Shown in pieces: positions 11,950 to 19,939 of a stretch of DNA of 64,000 nt. Within the stretch, counting starts at the first letter, position 1. Every line of letters begins with the position of its first letter. A program made the translations under genes and the position numbers. Below the pieces are notes generated by a model. That model was given only the letters and a program-made list of their open reading frames with translations. It was not told the origin of the DNA and searched no databases. The stretch comes from Mesorhizobium sp. YC-39 (GTDB lineage Bacteria > Pseudomonadota > Alphaproteobacteria > Rhizobiales > Rhizobiaceae): assembly GCF_025753795.1 (NCBI RefSeq), contig NZ_JAOWPS010000002.1, positions 434,001-498,000 on the forward strand, in the 5' to 3' direction.

Positions 11950-12906
11950 ATGACGGACCTCTTCCACGAAATTCCGGGCAATCCGATGCCGGAAAATGCG
12001 GCCGGCGGCTTCTTCACCGCACGCGACGGCAAGAAAATCCGCTACGGCCTCTTTGCCGCCACCGCCCGCCCGATGAAGGGCACCGTGGTCGTGCTGACCG
12101 GGCGCAACGAGTGTATCGAGAAGTATTTCGAGACCATCCGCGATCTTACCGAACGCGGCCTCGGCGTCGCGACCCTCGACTGGCGCGGCCAGGGCGATTC
12201 CGACCGGCTGATCGGTGACCGCCAGCGCGGCTATGTCAGGAGCTTCTTCGACTACACCAGCGATCTGGAACAGTTCTTCGAGGAGATCGTGCTGCCCGAC
12301 TGCCGCGGGCCGTATTATATATTGGCCCATTCGGCAGGCGCCGTGATCACGCTGCTTGCTGCGCCCTCGATGGTGAACCGCGTGCGACGCATGGTGCTGA
12401 TCGCGCCGTTCCTGGCCGTACCTGACCTGCCGGTATCGATAACGACCGTTCGCCGCGTCTGCACGCTGTTCTGCTACCTCGGCCTTGGCCGGCTTTATGC
12501 CGCCTGGGGCCTGCGGCCGAAGGAAACAGCCCCTTTTGCCACCAACAAGGTGACATCGGATCCAGAGCGTTTTCGACGTAACACCTTGCTCTACGAAGCC
12601 TATCCGCAATTGGCGCTCGGCGGCCCGACGATCCGCTGGCTGAAAGCGGCGGCGGAAGCGTCCGAAACCATCAGCGATCCCGACTTCATGGCCAGGATCC
12701 AGGTTCCCTTGCTGGTGATCGCTGCCGGCGCCGACCAGGTCGTCTCGACCAGGGCCGTGGAAGCCTACACAAGACGTCTGCGCCTCGGCTCGTTGCTGAT
12801 GATCGATGGCGCGCGCCATGAGATCCTGCAGGAAGCCGACCTCTATCGCGAGCAGTTCCTTGCCGCCTTCGATGCCTTCATCCCCGGAACTGACGACGCG
12901 GCTTGA
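11950..12906 (+). CDS. Alpha/beta hydrolase, lysophospholipase/monoglyceride lipase-like
   Basis: 318 residues of the Hydrolase_4 (serine aminopeptidase S33) type. The strand-turn-helix nucleophile elbow is LAHSAGAV with the catalytic Ser, the oxyanion region contains GRNECIEKYFE, and the acid and His are likely in AAGADQVVS and GARHEIL. DWRGQGDSDR is the usual loop after strand 4. Members hydrolyse lysophospholipids or monoacylglycerols, and the N-terminal MTDLFHEIPGNPMPENAA is common in rhizobial homologues. There is no signal peptide, so it is cytoplasmic. The ribosome site is weak, and an upstream ATG adding about 17 residues is possible. It stands alone between hsp20 and a hypothetical gene. 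Confidence 0.88.
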   Translation: MTDLFHEIPGNPMPENAAGGFFTARDGKKIRYGLFAATARPMKGTVVVLTGRNECIEKYFETIRDLTERGLGVATLDWRGQGDSDRLIGDRQRGYVRSFFDYTSDLEQFFEEIVLPDCRGPYYILAHSAGAVITLLAAPSMVNRVRRMVLIAPFLAVPDLPVSITTVRRVCTLFCYLGLGRLYAAWGLRPKETAPFATNKVTSDPERFRRNTLLYEAYPQLALGGPTIRWLKAAAEASETISDPDFMARIQVPLLVIAAGADQVVSTRAVEAYTRRLRLGSLLMIDGARHEILQEADLYREQFLAAFDAFIPGTDDAA

Positions 12907-12927
12907 TCAGCTCTGTCTGGCATCAAA

Positions 12928-13440
12928 TTACGCGCGACGGGCGAAATCCATGATCCAGTTGGTCTCCCAGGTCTCGCCACCATCGGGTGAAAAAGCCTGC
13001 TCCCAGCGCGCCGATTTTTCTGTCATCCGCGACCAGAGGAAACGAACCTGGATCTTGCGGCCGTCGAAAACGTCGTCGCACAGGAACGTACCGACGCCCG
13101 CCTCGAAGCTTCCGCGCATCGGCACATCGATACTCGAGGGGTTGCGGCCGTCGATCCACCAGATCGACCATTGTCCCGTCGCCGGATCGAAGGTCCGCAC
13201 CGTAGCGGCAAGATAGGCGCCGCCGGGCAATTCAATGACATTATCGTCGACATTGCCGAGGCCACCGAGGATCCGGCGCACCTCGCATGTTCCGCCGAAC
13301 TCGTCCCAATTCGTATTACCCGCAAGCCGCGCTTGCAGCCTTCGATGGCTGACGTCCCAGCGGCCGAAGAAGAAATCAAAGTCGGTCCGGCCGTCTGCCG
13401 GGCCATCGCCGGAACGGCCGGCTGCTGATTGCGTTGACAT
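12928..13440 (-). CDS. Conserved hypothetical protein, DUF1579-like
   Basis: 170 residues, cytoplasmic, no membrane segment. The core FDFFFGRWDVSHRRLQARL, followed by alternating strands with Trp-rich stretches (WSIWWIDGR, WETNWIMDF), suggests the beta-barrel lipocalin-like fold of DUF1579 or related proteins. The start at 13440 has a good GGAGG seven to eight bases upstream; the longer reading to 13491 does not. It converges with the alpha/beta hydrolase gene 21 bases away. No catalytic role can be read from the sequence. Confidence 0.75.
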   Translation of the reverse strand: MSTQSAAGRSGDGPADGRTDFDFFFGRWDVSHRRLQARLAGNTNWDEFGGTCEVRRILGGLGNVDDNVIELPGGAYLAATVRTFDPATGQWSIWWIDGRNPSSIDVPMRGSFEAGVGTFLCDDVFDGRKIQVRFLWSRMTEKSARWEQAFSPDGGETWETNWIMDFARRA

Positions 13441-13570
13441 GTGTAGTCCTCCCTCTGGTGACATCTTTCCATAGCAGAACGCTACTGACATCTTGCTGTC
13501 AGGAGTACTGACCTGTCGAATCTAGAGATCGCTGGCTGATCCACTCCTCGCGGCGCCAAGGGTCCGTTGA

Positions 13571-13692
13571 GATTCAGGTCAGGCCGAGTCGAAAATGGTG
13601 GTTTGCGAGAACCGGAGCGGAGCGTACTTTTTGTACGTGAGCACCGGAAGCGCAGGAAACCGCAATTTGCAGACCGGCATCACCTGAATATC
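13571..13692. repeat. 122-base palindrome-bounded intergenic repeat
   Basis: The element starts GATTCAGGTCAGGCC and ends GGCATCACCTGAATATC, so its ends are imperfect inverted copies. The inside has a GTAC-TTTTT-GTAC hairpin flanked by GGAGCGGAGC and GAGCACCGG. I recognise the type from rhizobial genomes. It sits nine bases before the hisN stop codon, between convergent-side sequences, and codes for nothing. Confidence 0.7.
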
Positions 13693-13700
13693 AGCAGTCC

Positions 13701-14474
13701 CTAGCCGCGTAGCGCCGCCATCGCCGCGGCATGAAGCTCCGGCGTCGCCGCGGCCAGGATGTCGCCGCCCTTCTCGGCTGGTCCGCCGTCGAAGGTGGTG
13801 ACGATGCCGCCGGCCTTCTCGATGATCGGGATCAGCGCGACGATGTCATAGGGTTTCAGTCCGGGATCGGCGACGATGTCGACGCTACCCGCCGCGACCA
13901 TGGCGAAGGCATAGCAATCGGTGCCGTAGCGAGCGAGCCGAACCTTTGTCTCGAACCGGTCGTAACGCTGGCGCGCCTCCCCCTTGAACAGCGCCGGCGT
14001 CGTGGTGAACAGCGTTGCCTCGGCGAGATCCGTTGTCTTGCGCGTCGCGAGTTTTCGCGGTCCGCCCGGGCCTTCATAGTGCGAGCCGGAAGCGTTGGCG
14101 TAGAAAAGCTCGCCGGTGAAGGGTTGCGACATCATTCCTGCAACGGCATCGCCGTCGACCGTCAACCCGACCAATGTTCCCCAGACCGGCAAGCCGGAAA
14201 TGAAGGCGCGCGTGCCGTCGATGGGATCGATCACCCAGACATGTCGGCTGGATATGTTCTCGCTGCCATGCTCCTCACCGAGGATGCCATGGTCTGGATA
14301 TTCGGCAGATATCAGCGCCCGGATGACCCGCTCGGCCTCGCGGTCGGCCTCGGTGACCGGGTCGAAGCTGCCTGTTTCCTTGTTGACAATAGCGCCTTGG
14401 CTGCGGAAGCGCGGCAAGGTCTCGGCGGCGGCGGCATCTGCAACGCGGCGCATGAAATCGATGCTGATGTCCAA
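13701..14474 (-). CDS. hisN: Histidinol-phosphatase, inositol monophosphatase family
   Basis: 257 residues. Metal-binding motifs of the family are all present: GEEHG (Glu), WVIDPIDGTRAFI (two Asp) and ADPGLKPYDIVALIPIIEKAGG (third Asp in PYD). The GLKPYDIVAL wording is that of HisN rather than of SuhB, so L-histidinol phosphate is the likely substrate, the penultimate step of histidine synthesis. Start is TTG at 14474 with GGGAG six bases upstream. The adjacent sRNA gene mmgR, divergent from this gene, belongs to a family first named suhB for its habit of lying near inositol-monophosphatase-family genes. Confidence 0.88.
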   Translation of the reverse strand: MDISIDFMRRVADAAAAETLPRFRSQGAIVNKETGSFDPVTEADREAERVIRALISAEYPDHGILGEEHGSENISSRHVWVIDPIDGTRAFISGLPVWGTLVGLTVDGDAVAGMMSQPFTGELFYANASGSHYEGPGGPRKLATRKTTDLAEATLFTTTPALFKGEARQRYDRFETKVRLARYGTDCYAFAMVAAGSVDIVADPGLKPYDIVALIPIIEKAGGIVTTFDGGPAEKGGDILAAATPELHAAAMAALRG

Positions 14475-14644
14475 CTGATTCTCCCGCGTTGCAGCATGCT
14501 GGACCTGTCATTTGCCTGCGGTTCCTCGCCAAGACAAGGGCGTGCAGAGACATTTGCGCGTCGAGAACTGTTGCCTCAATGTCACGCAGGCGCCACCGAA
14601 ATGCAATTTCCACATCAGAGTGATTTAAAAACCTGTGAGATAGC

Positions 14645-14673
14645 TTGACATTTGTGCAGCGCACAATAAATTT
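14645..14673 (+). promoter_or_regulatory. Sigma-70 promoter of mmgR
   Basis: TTGACA (14645-14650) is a perfect -35. An A/T-rich TAAATT or AAATTT lies 16-17 bases further (14667-14673). The expected start is at about 14679, just at the first hairpin of the RNA. Confidence 0.7.
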
Positions 14674-14678
14674 GTTCT

Positions 14679-14763
14679 CGGACAGGTTTTCCTGTCCATG
14701 CCCTCCTTGGGCGTTTCCTCCCTAGACTTCGACCGTGTCGTGCAAACGATGCGGTCTTTTTTT
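14679..14763 (+). ncRNA. mmgR: MmgR / alpha-r8 small RNA (Rfam suhB family)
   Basis: An 85-base transcript unit with promoter, three hairpins and terminator. Hairpin 1 is GGACAGG-TTTT-CCTGTCC (14680-14697) and hairpin 2 is GCCC-TCCTT-GGGC (14700-14712). A single-stranded GTTTCCTCCCTAGACTTC follows. Terminator GACCG-TG-TCGT-GCAA-ACGA-TG-CGGTC (14731-14756) is followed by seven T. The unpaired TTTCCTCCC resembles an anti-ribosome-site seed. Length, motif order and the inositol-phosphatase neighbour match the alphaproteobacterial suhB/alpha-r8 family, whose Sinorhizobium member MmgR limits polyhydroxybutyrate granules. Identification is by memory of the family, not by covariance search. Confidence 0.8.
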
Positions 14764-14823
14764 CAGGGCGGCATCCAACGGAGCGAGCGTCTTCCCCAAC
14801 CGGCACTCCGGCACTTTATTTGC

Positions 14824-15765
14824 TCATTCGGCGGCAAGCGGAAGATCAATGAAATGGTGATCGGGCATCGCCATCAGATCGGCCGAGAATCTTGCCAGAT
14901 CGTCGGCGAGCGCGTCGAAGCCGACGGATTTCTGGAACGTCCGCTCGTTCATGTAAAGCCCGCGATTGACCTCGATCTGCAGCGCATGGAGATGGCGCGC
15001 CGGGCGGCCATAATGCTCGGTGATGAAGCCTCCGGCATAGGGCTTGTTGTGGGCGACGGTATAACCCATGCCGATGAGCAGGCCGATCGCCGTCTCGGTC
15101 AACGCCGCCGAAGCGGAGATGCCGAAGCGATCGCCAACGATGAAGTCCGGCCTGAGGCCATTGTCGCCGACCCGGATGCTTGCCGGCATCGAGTGGCAGT
15201 CTATCAGCACGGCATAGCCGAACCGCGCATGGGTCCTGGTCAACAGCCGTTTCAGCGTCTCGTGATAAGGCTTGTAGACGGCCTCGATGCGCGCGACGGC
15301 TTCCGCCAGCGGCAAACGGCCGGAATAGATGTCGAGCCCCTCTCCCACCAGCTTGGGCACGGTGCCGAGCCCACCGGCCACCCGCGCCGAGCGGATATTG
15401 CAGAAGGACGGCACCGGTTCGGCAAACATGCGCGGATCGAGTTCCCACGGCTCGCGGTTGACGTCGAGATAGGCGCGCGGGAAGTTCGCCGCCAGCATCG
15501 GCGCGCCGAGCGCGACGGCGCCGCCGAACAATTCTTCCACATAGCAATCCTCCGACCGGCGAATAGCGTTGCGGTCCAACCTTGCCATGGCCAGGAACCG
15601 ATCCGGATAGTAGCGGCCACTGTGCGGCGAGTTGAAGAGGAAGGGAACGCGCTGCTCGGCGCCCGACCGGATTTCGAAGGGTGGAACGACCGAAAAATCC
15701 TCGGCTGCCGTTTTCAATTTGAACGAACCCGGAAACACCAATGCATCATCAATGGAAAGTGCCAT
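14824..15765 (-). CDS. N-formylglutamate amidohydrolase family protein (copy 1)
   Basis: 313 residues with the family markers VPFLFNSPHSGRYYPD, LDVNREPWELDP, LIDCHSMPAS and HALQIEVNRGLYMNE, which supply the zinc ligands and catalytic acid of the FGase fold. N-formylglutamate amidohydrolase makes glutamate and formate from N-formylglutamate in histidine breakdown, but no hut genes are here. In many rhizobia this gene stands next to cpdR, as here (divergent, 164 bases), so a different amide substrate is quite possible. A second family member lies at 50.8-51.6 kb. Confidence 0.85.
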   Translation of the reverse strand: MALSIDDALVFPGSFKLKTAAEDFSVVPPFEIRSGAEQRVPFLFNSPHSGRYYPDRFLAMARLDRNAIRRSEDCYVEELFGGAVALGAPMLAANFPRAYLDVNREPWELDPRMFAEPVPSFCNIRSARVAGGLGTVPKLVGEGLDIYSGRLPLAEAVARIEAVYKPYHETLKRLLTRTHARFGYAVLIDCHSMPASIRVGDNGLRPDFIVGDRFGISASAALTETAIGLLIGMGYTVAHNKPYAGGFITEHYGRPARHLHALQIEVNRGLYMNERTFQKSVGFDALADDLARFSADLMAMPDHHFIDLPLAAE

Positions 15766-15929
15766 CTCACTGGGCGCATGTCCAGCATTTCAGCATTCGG
15801 ACCCACCTTGTTAAATGCGGATCGCATCTGTCTTCGTTCACTTGATGTTTACCGTCACATCCTCATATACAGGATGGTTAACGGGCTTGCCCCACGGCAG
15901 TCTCGGGCGGGTGATTCGGACGGGTTACA

Positions 15930-16292
15930 ATGGCACGCATTCTACTGGCGGAAGACGACGACGACATGCGCCGGTTCCTCGTCAAGGCATTGGAGCGCGC
16001 CGGCTACCAGGTCAGCGACTTCGACAATGGCGCCAGCGCCTATGAGCGTCTGCGCGAAGAGCCCTTCTCGCTGCTGTTGACCGATATCGTCATGCCGGAG
16101 ATGGACGGCATCGAACTCGCCCGCCGCGCCACCGAGATCGATCCCGACCTCAAGGTCATGTTCATCACCGGTTTCGCCGCCGTTGCGCTCAATCCCGATT
16201 CCAAGGCGCCGAAAGACGCCAAGGTGCTGTCGAAGCCGTTCCACCTGCGTGACCTCGTCAACGAGGTTGAAAAGATGCTGCAGGCAGCCTGA
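15930..16292 (+). CDS. cpdR: Single-domain response regulator CpdR
   Basis: 120 residues forming only a receiver domain. The acidic pocket is AEDDDD (8-12), the phospho-acceptor is Asp52 in LLLTDIVMPEMDG, the switch Thr is in FITGFA and the conserved Lys in LSKPF. The sequence is close to rhizobial CpdR1 in wording. Unphosphorylated CpdR brings ClpXP and its substrates to the pole and promotes CtrA and other regulator breakdown; the CckA-ChpT relay phosphorylates it. In Sinorhizobium cpdR1 matters for bacteroid differentiation. There is no output domain, consistent with its adaptor role. Confidence 0.93.
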   Translation: MARILLAEDDDDMRRFLVKALERAGYQVSDFDNGASAYERLREEPFSLLLTDIVMPEMDGIELARRATEIDPDLKVMFITGFAAVALNPDSKAPKDAKVLSKPFHLRDLVNEVEKMLQAA

Positions 16293-16321
16293 CGCGCTTT
16301 TCGGTGGGTCTCGACCGACGA

Positions 16322-16393
16322 GAGCAATTCCAGGAAGAGTGTGAAGCGGTTTTCCCGGGAAAAGCGCGTAGCGCTTTCCCTAGGGAATTGCGT
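16322..16393. repeat. Palindromic repeat bounded by GCAATTCC/GGAATTGC
   Basis: Inverted arms at 16324-16331 and 16384-16391 enclose GAAGCGGTTTTCCCGGGAAAA and a GCGCGTAGCGC hairpin. It follows cpdR by about 30 bases. Confidence 0.7.
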
Positions 16394-16436
16394 CAAAGCA
16401 AACAGACAGACCGGGCATTCTTTCCCTTTTCCCGGT

Positions 16437-16537
16437 AGAGCAGGTTGAGTTGAGGTTGAACCGGTCATCCTGCTCTAGGTCTTTATTTTTCGCATAATCT
16501 TGTCCGAAAAGTCTGCAACTTTTCGGGATCATGCTCT
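16437..16537. repeat. Two further mosaic palindromes before tRNA-Val
   Basis: The first has arms AGAGCAGG (16437-16444) and CCTGCTCT (16469-16476). The second has CCGAAAAGT (16504-16512) and ACTTTTCGG (16518-16526) around CTGCA, within a TTTTTCGCATAATC...GGGATCATGCTCT frame. Together with the preceding element they fill the gap between cpdR and the tRNA gene. Confidence 0.7.
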
Positions 16538-16580
16538 ATTGACGCGATGGGCCAAAAGTGGTGTATGCGCGGCTTCGGAT

Positions 16581-16655
16581 GGGCGTGTAGCTCAGCGGGA
16601 GAGCACTGCATTGACATTGCAGGGGTCACAGGTTCAATCCCTGTCACGCCCACCA
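16581..16655 (+). tRNA. tRNA-Val (anticodon GAC)
   Basis: 75 bases including an encoded CCA. Acceptor stem GGGCGTG pairs with CACGCCC, followed by discriminator A and CCA. The D arm is GCTC-AGCGGGA-GAGC. The anticodon arm is CTGCA-TTGACAT-TGCAG with anticodon GAC, and the T arm ends ...GGTTCAATCC. All arms pair. It reads GUC/GUU valine codons. No integrase or obvious attachment-site duplication lies beside it, although a lower-GC gene group begins just after. Confidence 0.95.
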
Positions 16656-16719
16656 TCCGGTCCAGCCTTCATCGCATCGTCTGTTGCCGCTGCCTCCCGG
16701 CTTGCACGATGCCGCCGGC

Positions 16720-17475
16720 CTATCTCCTCCAGAACGCCCATCCGGGTTTCTTGCGCGCCCGGTTTCCCATTGGATTGACCGCCGCCGGGAAGTTGTTCCG
16801 GTCGCCGGCCTCGGCGAGAAACCGCCGCCGCCAATCGTCGTTTTGCGCGTTGCGCTGCTGTTGCATATCCACCTGTGCCGTCGCGGGCATGGGAGCTTCA
16901 AGACCCAGAAGCGCGCCCATGCGCTGGCAGGCGCTGTCGAAATCATCGCGGATGTCTTCGTAGAAAATACGCACCGGTTCGATGCCGATTCTGGCGAAAT
17001 AGGCTGACCAGCGCCCGTTGCCGGCAATGATCTTGGCAAGTGCTGCCTCTATCCCCTCCACCGTGTATTCGGCGTCTTTTACCGCAGGCTCGCCACTGGT
17101 CCACGCCCGATCCTGCATCGCCTTGGCCAGCGAAATGGCCTGGCCGAGCAGATCGCGCCTTTCAAGATGGACCCATACCGGGTCGGGAAACCATTGCGTG
17201 AGACGAATATCCTTTTGCAGCCTGTCGAAATGTTCGGGAAACAGCTTGAAAGCGACGACGCCATTTTCGGTTTTGCCCTCGCTGGCCGCCAACAGACAGC
17301 GATCCACCGTCGTTACCTCAGGAGTATCCCAATGACGGAAATATTCGCCCGGATTGCCCAGCACGCCGGTGCTCGAAACCTTGTCGCAAAGAAGATTGCT
17401 GCCGCTTCGCGGCGTGCTCGCTATGATGAGCGTCTTGCGAGGTCGTTCCCAGCTTTCAGGCGGGCTGATCGGCAT
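16720..17475 (-). CDS. Stf0-type sulfotransferase
   Basis: 251 residues. The PAPS-binding loop is seen at ASTPRSGSNLLC (about residues 19-30) and the 3'-phosphate block at HLERRDLLGQAISLA. The wording of GVLGNPGEYF and W-x-(E)-P is that of Stf0 trehalose-2-sulfotransferase-like enzymes. These move sulfate from PAPS to a sugar hydroxyl; the acceptor here is unknown. It is cytoplasmic, with no signal peptide. It is the last gene after fcl and an HxRxGD glycosyltransferase on the same strand, suggesting sulfation of a fucose-containing glycan. A hand count on one 60-base line inside the gene gives about 50 percent GC, lower than neighbours. Confidence 0.8.
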   Translation of the reverse strand: MPISPPESWERPRKTLIIASTPRSGSNLLCDKVSSTGVLGNPGEYFRHWDTPEVTTVDRCLLAASEGKTENGVVAFKLFPEHFDRLQKDIRLTQWFPDPVWVHLERRDLLGQAISLAKAMQDRAWTSGEPAVKDAEYTVEGIEAALAKIIAGNGRWSAYFARIGIEPVRIFYEDIRDDFDSACQRMGALLGLEAPMPATAQVDMQQQRNAQNDDWRRRFLAEAGDRNNFPAAVNPMGNRARKKPGWAFWRR

Positions 17476-17556
17476 GTCTGGCAGATAATCCCGGGAGAAT
17501 GGCGGAGTCCATCCAGCGCGGGTCGGTCCCGAAGCACAAACCTTCCCGGCGCGAGC

Positions 17557-19032
17557 CTAGATCCTGATCCCGGCCCTCCAAAGCTGCGTCCGTGCTTTCG
17601 GCAGCAGGCCGGACTTCGGTGGGGTGATCGGCCGTATCGACCTTCTGATTTTCTTGAACAATGTATTTGTCGGTTCCGCATTCATCGACTGTGCGATCAT
17701 GTGCAATGCAGGTTTCAGCTCGCCAAATGCACGGTGCAAGATATGAGCCGAACACGCCGCGGCATAGGGGCAGCCCGCCCGTGCCGCCGCAAAGAAAGGC
17801 TCAAAATCCTTTGCCATGACATGACCGCGCCACAACCGGACGGTCAGAACCCGCATGGCTCTCAGAGGCATTGCAGAAGAGACGAGAAATTCCTTCGTCA
17901 TAAGGGACTTCAGAATTGCCTCGCCTGAACGATAGTCGTTCTCGCGAAAATAGGACGCAACTATCTTCAGGGCGTAGACATCGTTTTCCGGATCAAGCCC
18001 GTAGGCCTTCTCGAGAATTTCTCTCGCCTGCGCCGAACTGATCCGGTCTTCCAGAGTGAGGAAAGCGGCTTGATAGCCGAATGCAGCCTCTAGCGGATGA
18101 TAGTCCGACTGATGAGTCTCCAATTCGCCCAGGATGAGCTCCGCGGCTCGGGAACTGTCGAACAAGGTTGTTGTCTTGGTGGAGGGAATATCACCCATCA
18201 TCGACGCCACCGTCGCAAAGACGCTGCTCCCGGCATAGATTTTCTGGCATCGCGCCATGAGACCCATCTCAAAAAATGCCTTGAGTGTCGGATCGTCGAA
18301 TTGCCGCGCTCCGAAATCATCGGTCAGCAAAGCTCCGGTTTCGGATCTCAGATATTCGAGCGTGGCGCGGTCCTCGCCGATCAGCAGGGTCGAGAGGCCC
18401 TTCGACGAGAGTTCCGACACGATCGACTTGGCCAAGGTGGAAGGGATCACCTTGTTCGCAAAATCCAGACTTGAGCGGTACTTGCCGCGGACGATATCGC
18501 CACTACGAAGATGCAGTGCAGCCATCGGCCTGGGAAAACGGCACTTGTCGGCGGCGTCGAGCGCCTGTCTCACATCCCCGGAGAAGCCAAAACCCCGCAA
18601 GGTCTCGGATCTTCGGATCGTTTCAGTGCCCTCGTCCCGAAACTCCTCCAGAATGCGAAATTCGTTGCAAATCCAGCCCCGGAAATTCCCCTTTACTGCA
18701 GCAGCATCCAGGCTGGACCGTGTGAATGGCATCTTTTCGAGAATGGCGAAATCGGATCTTTTGATCTTCTCGCCCAGCCAATATTTCTCGATGAAATCGG
18801 CTGAAAAGATCTTCTCAACCGCGTCGATGACATGGAACTCTTTGTCTCTGATGGCCTTCCAGGTGAACCCAAAACGATAGCCAAGCGCGTCGGCGAGCGC
18901 CTTTGCATTGGCCATGGCCAGAAGCCGGCCGCCCAAGCCGTCATCTCTGGTGGCGGCAATCAGCGTTGATTGAGGATCAGGCCGCCCCGAGGCGGAGATC
19001 ACCTGTCTCAATATGCTGGAGAAACCACGCAT
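17557..19032 (-). CDS. HxRxGD-motif glycosyltransferase, probably fucosyltransferase-like
   Basis: 491 residues from the chosen ATG. The middle has HLRSGDIVRGKYRS, the HxRxGD signature of GDP-fucose-using transferases such as NodZ and O-fucosyltransferases. DDFGARQFDD and CQKIYAGSSVFATVAS follow as in their nucleotide-binding C-half. The last 170 residues are helical and TPR-like (EILEKAYGLDPENDVYALKI). Its start overlaps the end of fcl by 56 bases. Two sampled lines have 47-50 percent GC against about 67 percent in fcl, a sign of recent acquisition. The role is inferred: transfer of L-fucose made by Fcl to a surface glycan. Not close enough to NodZ to call it that. Confidence 0.6.
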   Translation of the reverse strand: MRGFSSILRQVISASGRPDPQSTLIAATRDDGLGGRLLAMANAKALADALGYRFGFTWKAIRDKEFHVIDAVEKIFSADFIEKYWLGEKIKRSDFAILEKMPFTRSSLDAAAVKGNFRGWICNEFRILEEFRDEGTETIRRSETLRGFGFSGDVRQALDAADKCRFPRPMAALHLRSGDIVRGKYRSSLDFANKVIPSTLAKSIVSELSSKGLSTLLIGEDRATLEYLRSETGALLTDDFGARQFDDPTLKAFFEMGLMARCQKIYAGSSVFATVASMMGDIPSTKTTTLFDSSRAAELILGELETHQSDYHPLEAAFGYQAAFLTLEDRISSAQAREILEKAYGLDPENDVYALKIVASYFRENDYRSGEAILKSLMTKEFLVSSAMPLRAMRVLTVRLWRGHVMAKDFEPFFAAARAGCPYAAACSAHILHRAFGELKPALHMIAQSMNAEPTNTLFKKIRRSIRPITPPKSGLLPKARTQLWRAGIRI

Positions 19033-19939
19033 AAGTCTGTTCCAAGCCGCTGCGAAGCGAATAGCGCGGACGCCAGCCGGTGGCAAACAGGCGCGACACA
19101 TCCATCAGCTTGCGCGGCGTGCCATCCGGCTTCGTCGAATCGAATGTGAGCACGGCGTTGGCGCCGACGACGGAGAGCATGGTCTGGGCCAGCTCGGCAA
19201 TGGTGATATCTTCGCCCGAGCCGACATTTACATGGCTGTCACCGCTATAATTCTTCAGCAGCCAGACCAGAGCGTCGGCGGCGTCGTCGACATGCAGGAA
19301 CTCGCGCATCGGCGTGCCCGATCCCCAGACCTCCAGGGTCTTGTCGCCGGCACGCCTGGCCTTGTGCGCCTTGCGCATCAGGGCGGGCACGACATGGCTG
19401 GAATCGAGGTCGAAATTGTCGCCCGGACCGTAGAGATTGGTCGGCATCGCGGAGATGTAATCGACGCCATGCTGGCGCCGATAGGCCTGGCACAGTTTCA
19501 GCCCGGCGATCTTGGCAATCGCATACCATTCGTTGGTGGGTTCGAGCGGACCGGTCAGCAAGGCGTCCTCGGAGATCGGCTGGGCCGCGAACTTCGGATA
19601 GATGCAGGACGAACCGAGAAACAGCAATTTCTGCACGTCGTTGCGGAAAGCACTCTCGATGACATTGGTCTGCATGACGAGATTGTCCTGCAGGAAATCG
19701 ACCGGCAGCCTGTTGTTCGCCAGGATGCCACCGACCTTGGCCGCCGCCATCACCACCGCATCCGGTCTGCGGTCGGCCATCCAGCGCCGCACGTCGGCCT
19801 GGTCCTGAAGATCGAGTTCAGCGCGGGATGCCGTCAGGACCTCGCAATCCTCATCAGCCAGCCTGCGCAGGATGGCGGAGCCGACCATGCCGCGATGCCC
19901 GGCCACGAAAACACGCTTGCCCTGAAGTTCGAAACTCAT
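18977..19939 (-). CDS. fcl: GDP-L-fucose synthase
   Basis: 320 residues of the extended SDR type. GHRGMVGSAI is the NADP-binding loop, LGSSCIYPKFAAQPI precedes the catalytic Tyr-x3-Lys in NEWYAIAKIAG, and GSGTPMREFLHVDDAADA is the substrate loop. It converts GDP-4-keto-6-deoxymannose to GDP-L-fucose by epimerisation and reduction. The partner GDP-mannose 4,6-dehydratase (gmd) is not in the window, so the precursor must come from elsewhere. ATG 19939 has AGGGA eight bases upstream. In rhizobia homologues include NolK of Nod-factor fucosylation, but no nod box or nod genes are here. Its GC content is like the chromosome, unlike the next gene. Confidence 0.93.
   Translation of the reverse strand: MSFELQGKRVFVAGHRGMVGSAILRRLADEDCEVLTASRAELDLQDQADVRRWMADRRPDAVVMAAAKVGGILANNRLPVDFLQDNLVMQTNVIESAFRNDVQKLLFLGSSCIYPKFAAQPISEDALLTGPLEPTNEWYAIAKIAGLKLCQAYRRQHGVDYISAMPTNLYGPGDNFDLDSSHVVPALMRKAHKARRAGDKTLEVWGSGTPMREFLHVDDAADALVWLLKNYSGDSHVNVGSGEDITIAELAQTMLSVVGANAVLTFDSTKPDGTPRKLMDVSRLFATGWRPRYSLRSGLEQTYAWFLQHIETGDLRLGAA

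Noticed and set aside
15766..15929. CtrA box (TTAA-N7-TTAA) in the cpdR promoter.
   Set aside because: Single TTAA half sites occur near 15810 and 15879, but no pair has the seven-base spacing.
16581..19939. Genomic island inserted at tRNA-Val.
   Set aside because: The tRNA and low GC made this attractive, but no integrase, no repeated tRNA 3' end and no mobility gene was seen, and fcl has normal GC. Kept only as a lower-GC gene pair.
16720..19939. A Nod-factor decoration locus (nolK, nodZ, noeE).
   Set aside because: No nod box, no other nod or nol gene and no gmd; the sulfotransferase is Stf0-like rather than NoeE-like.
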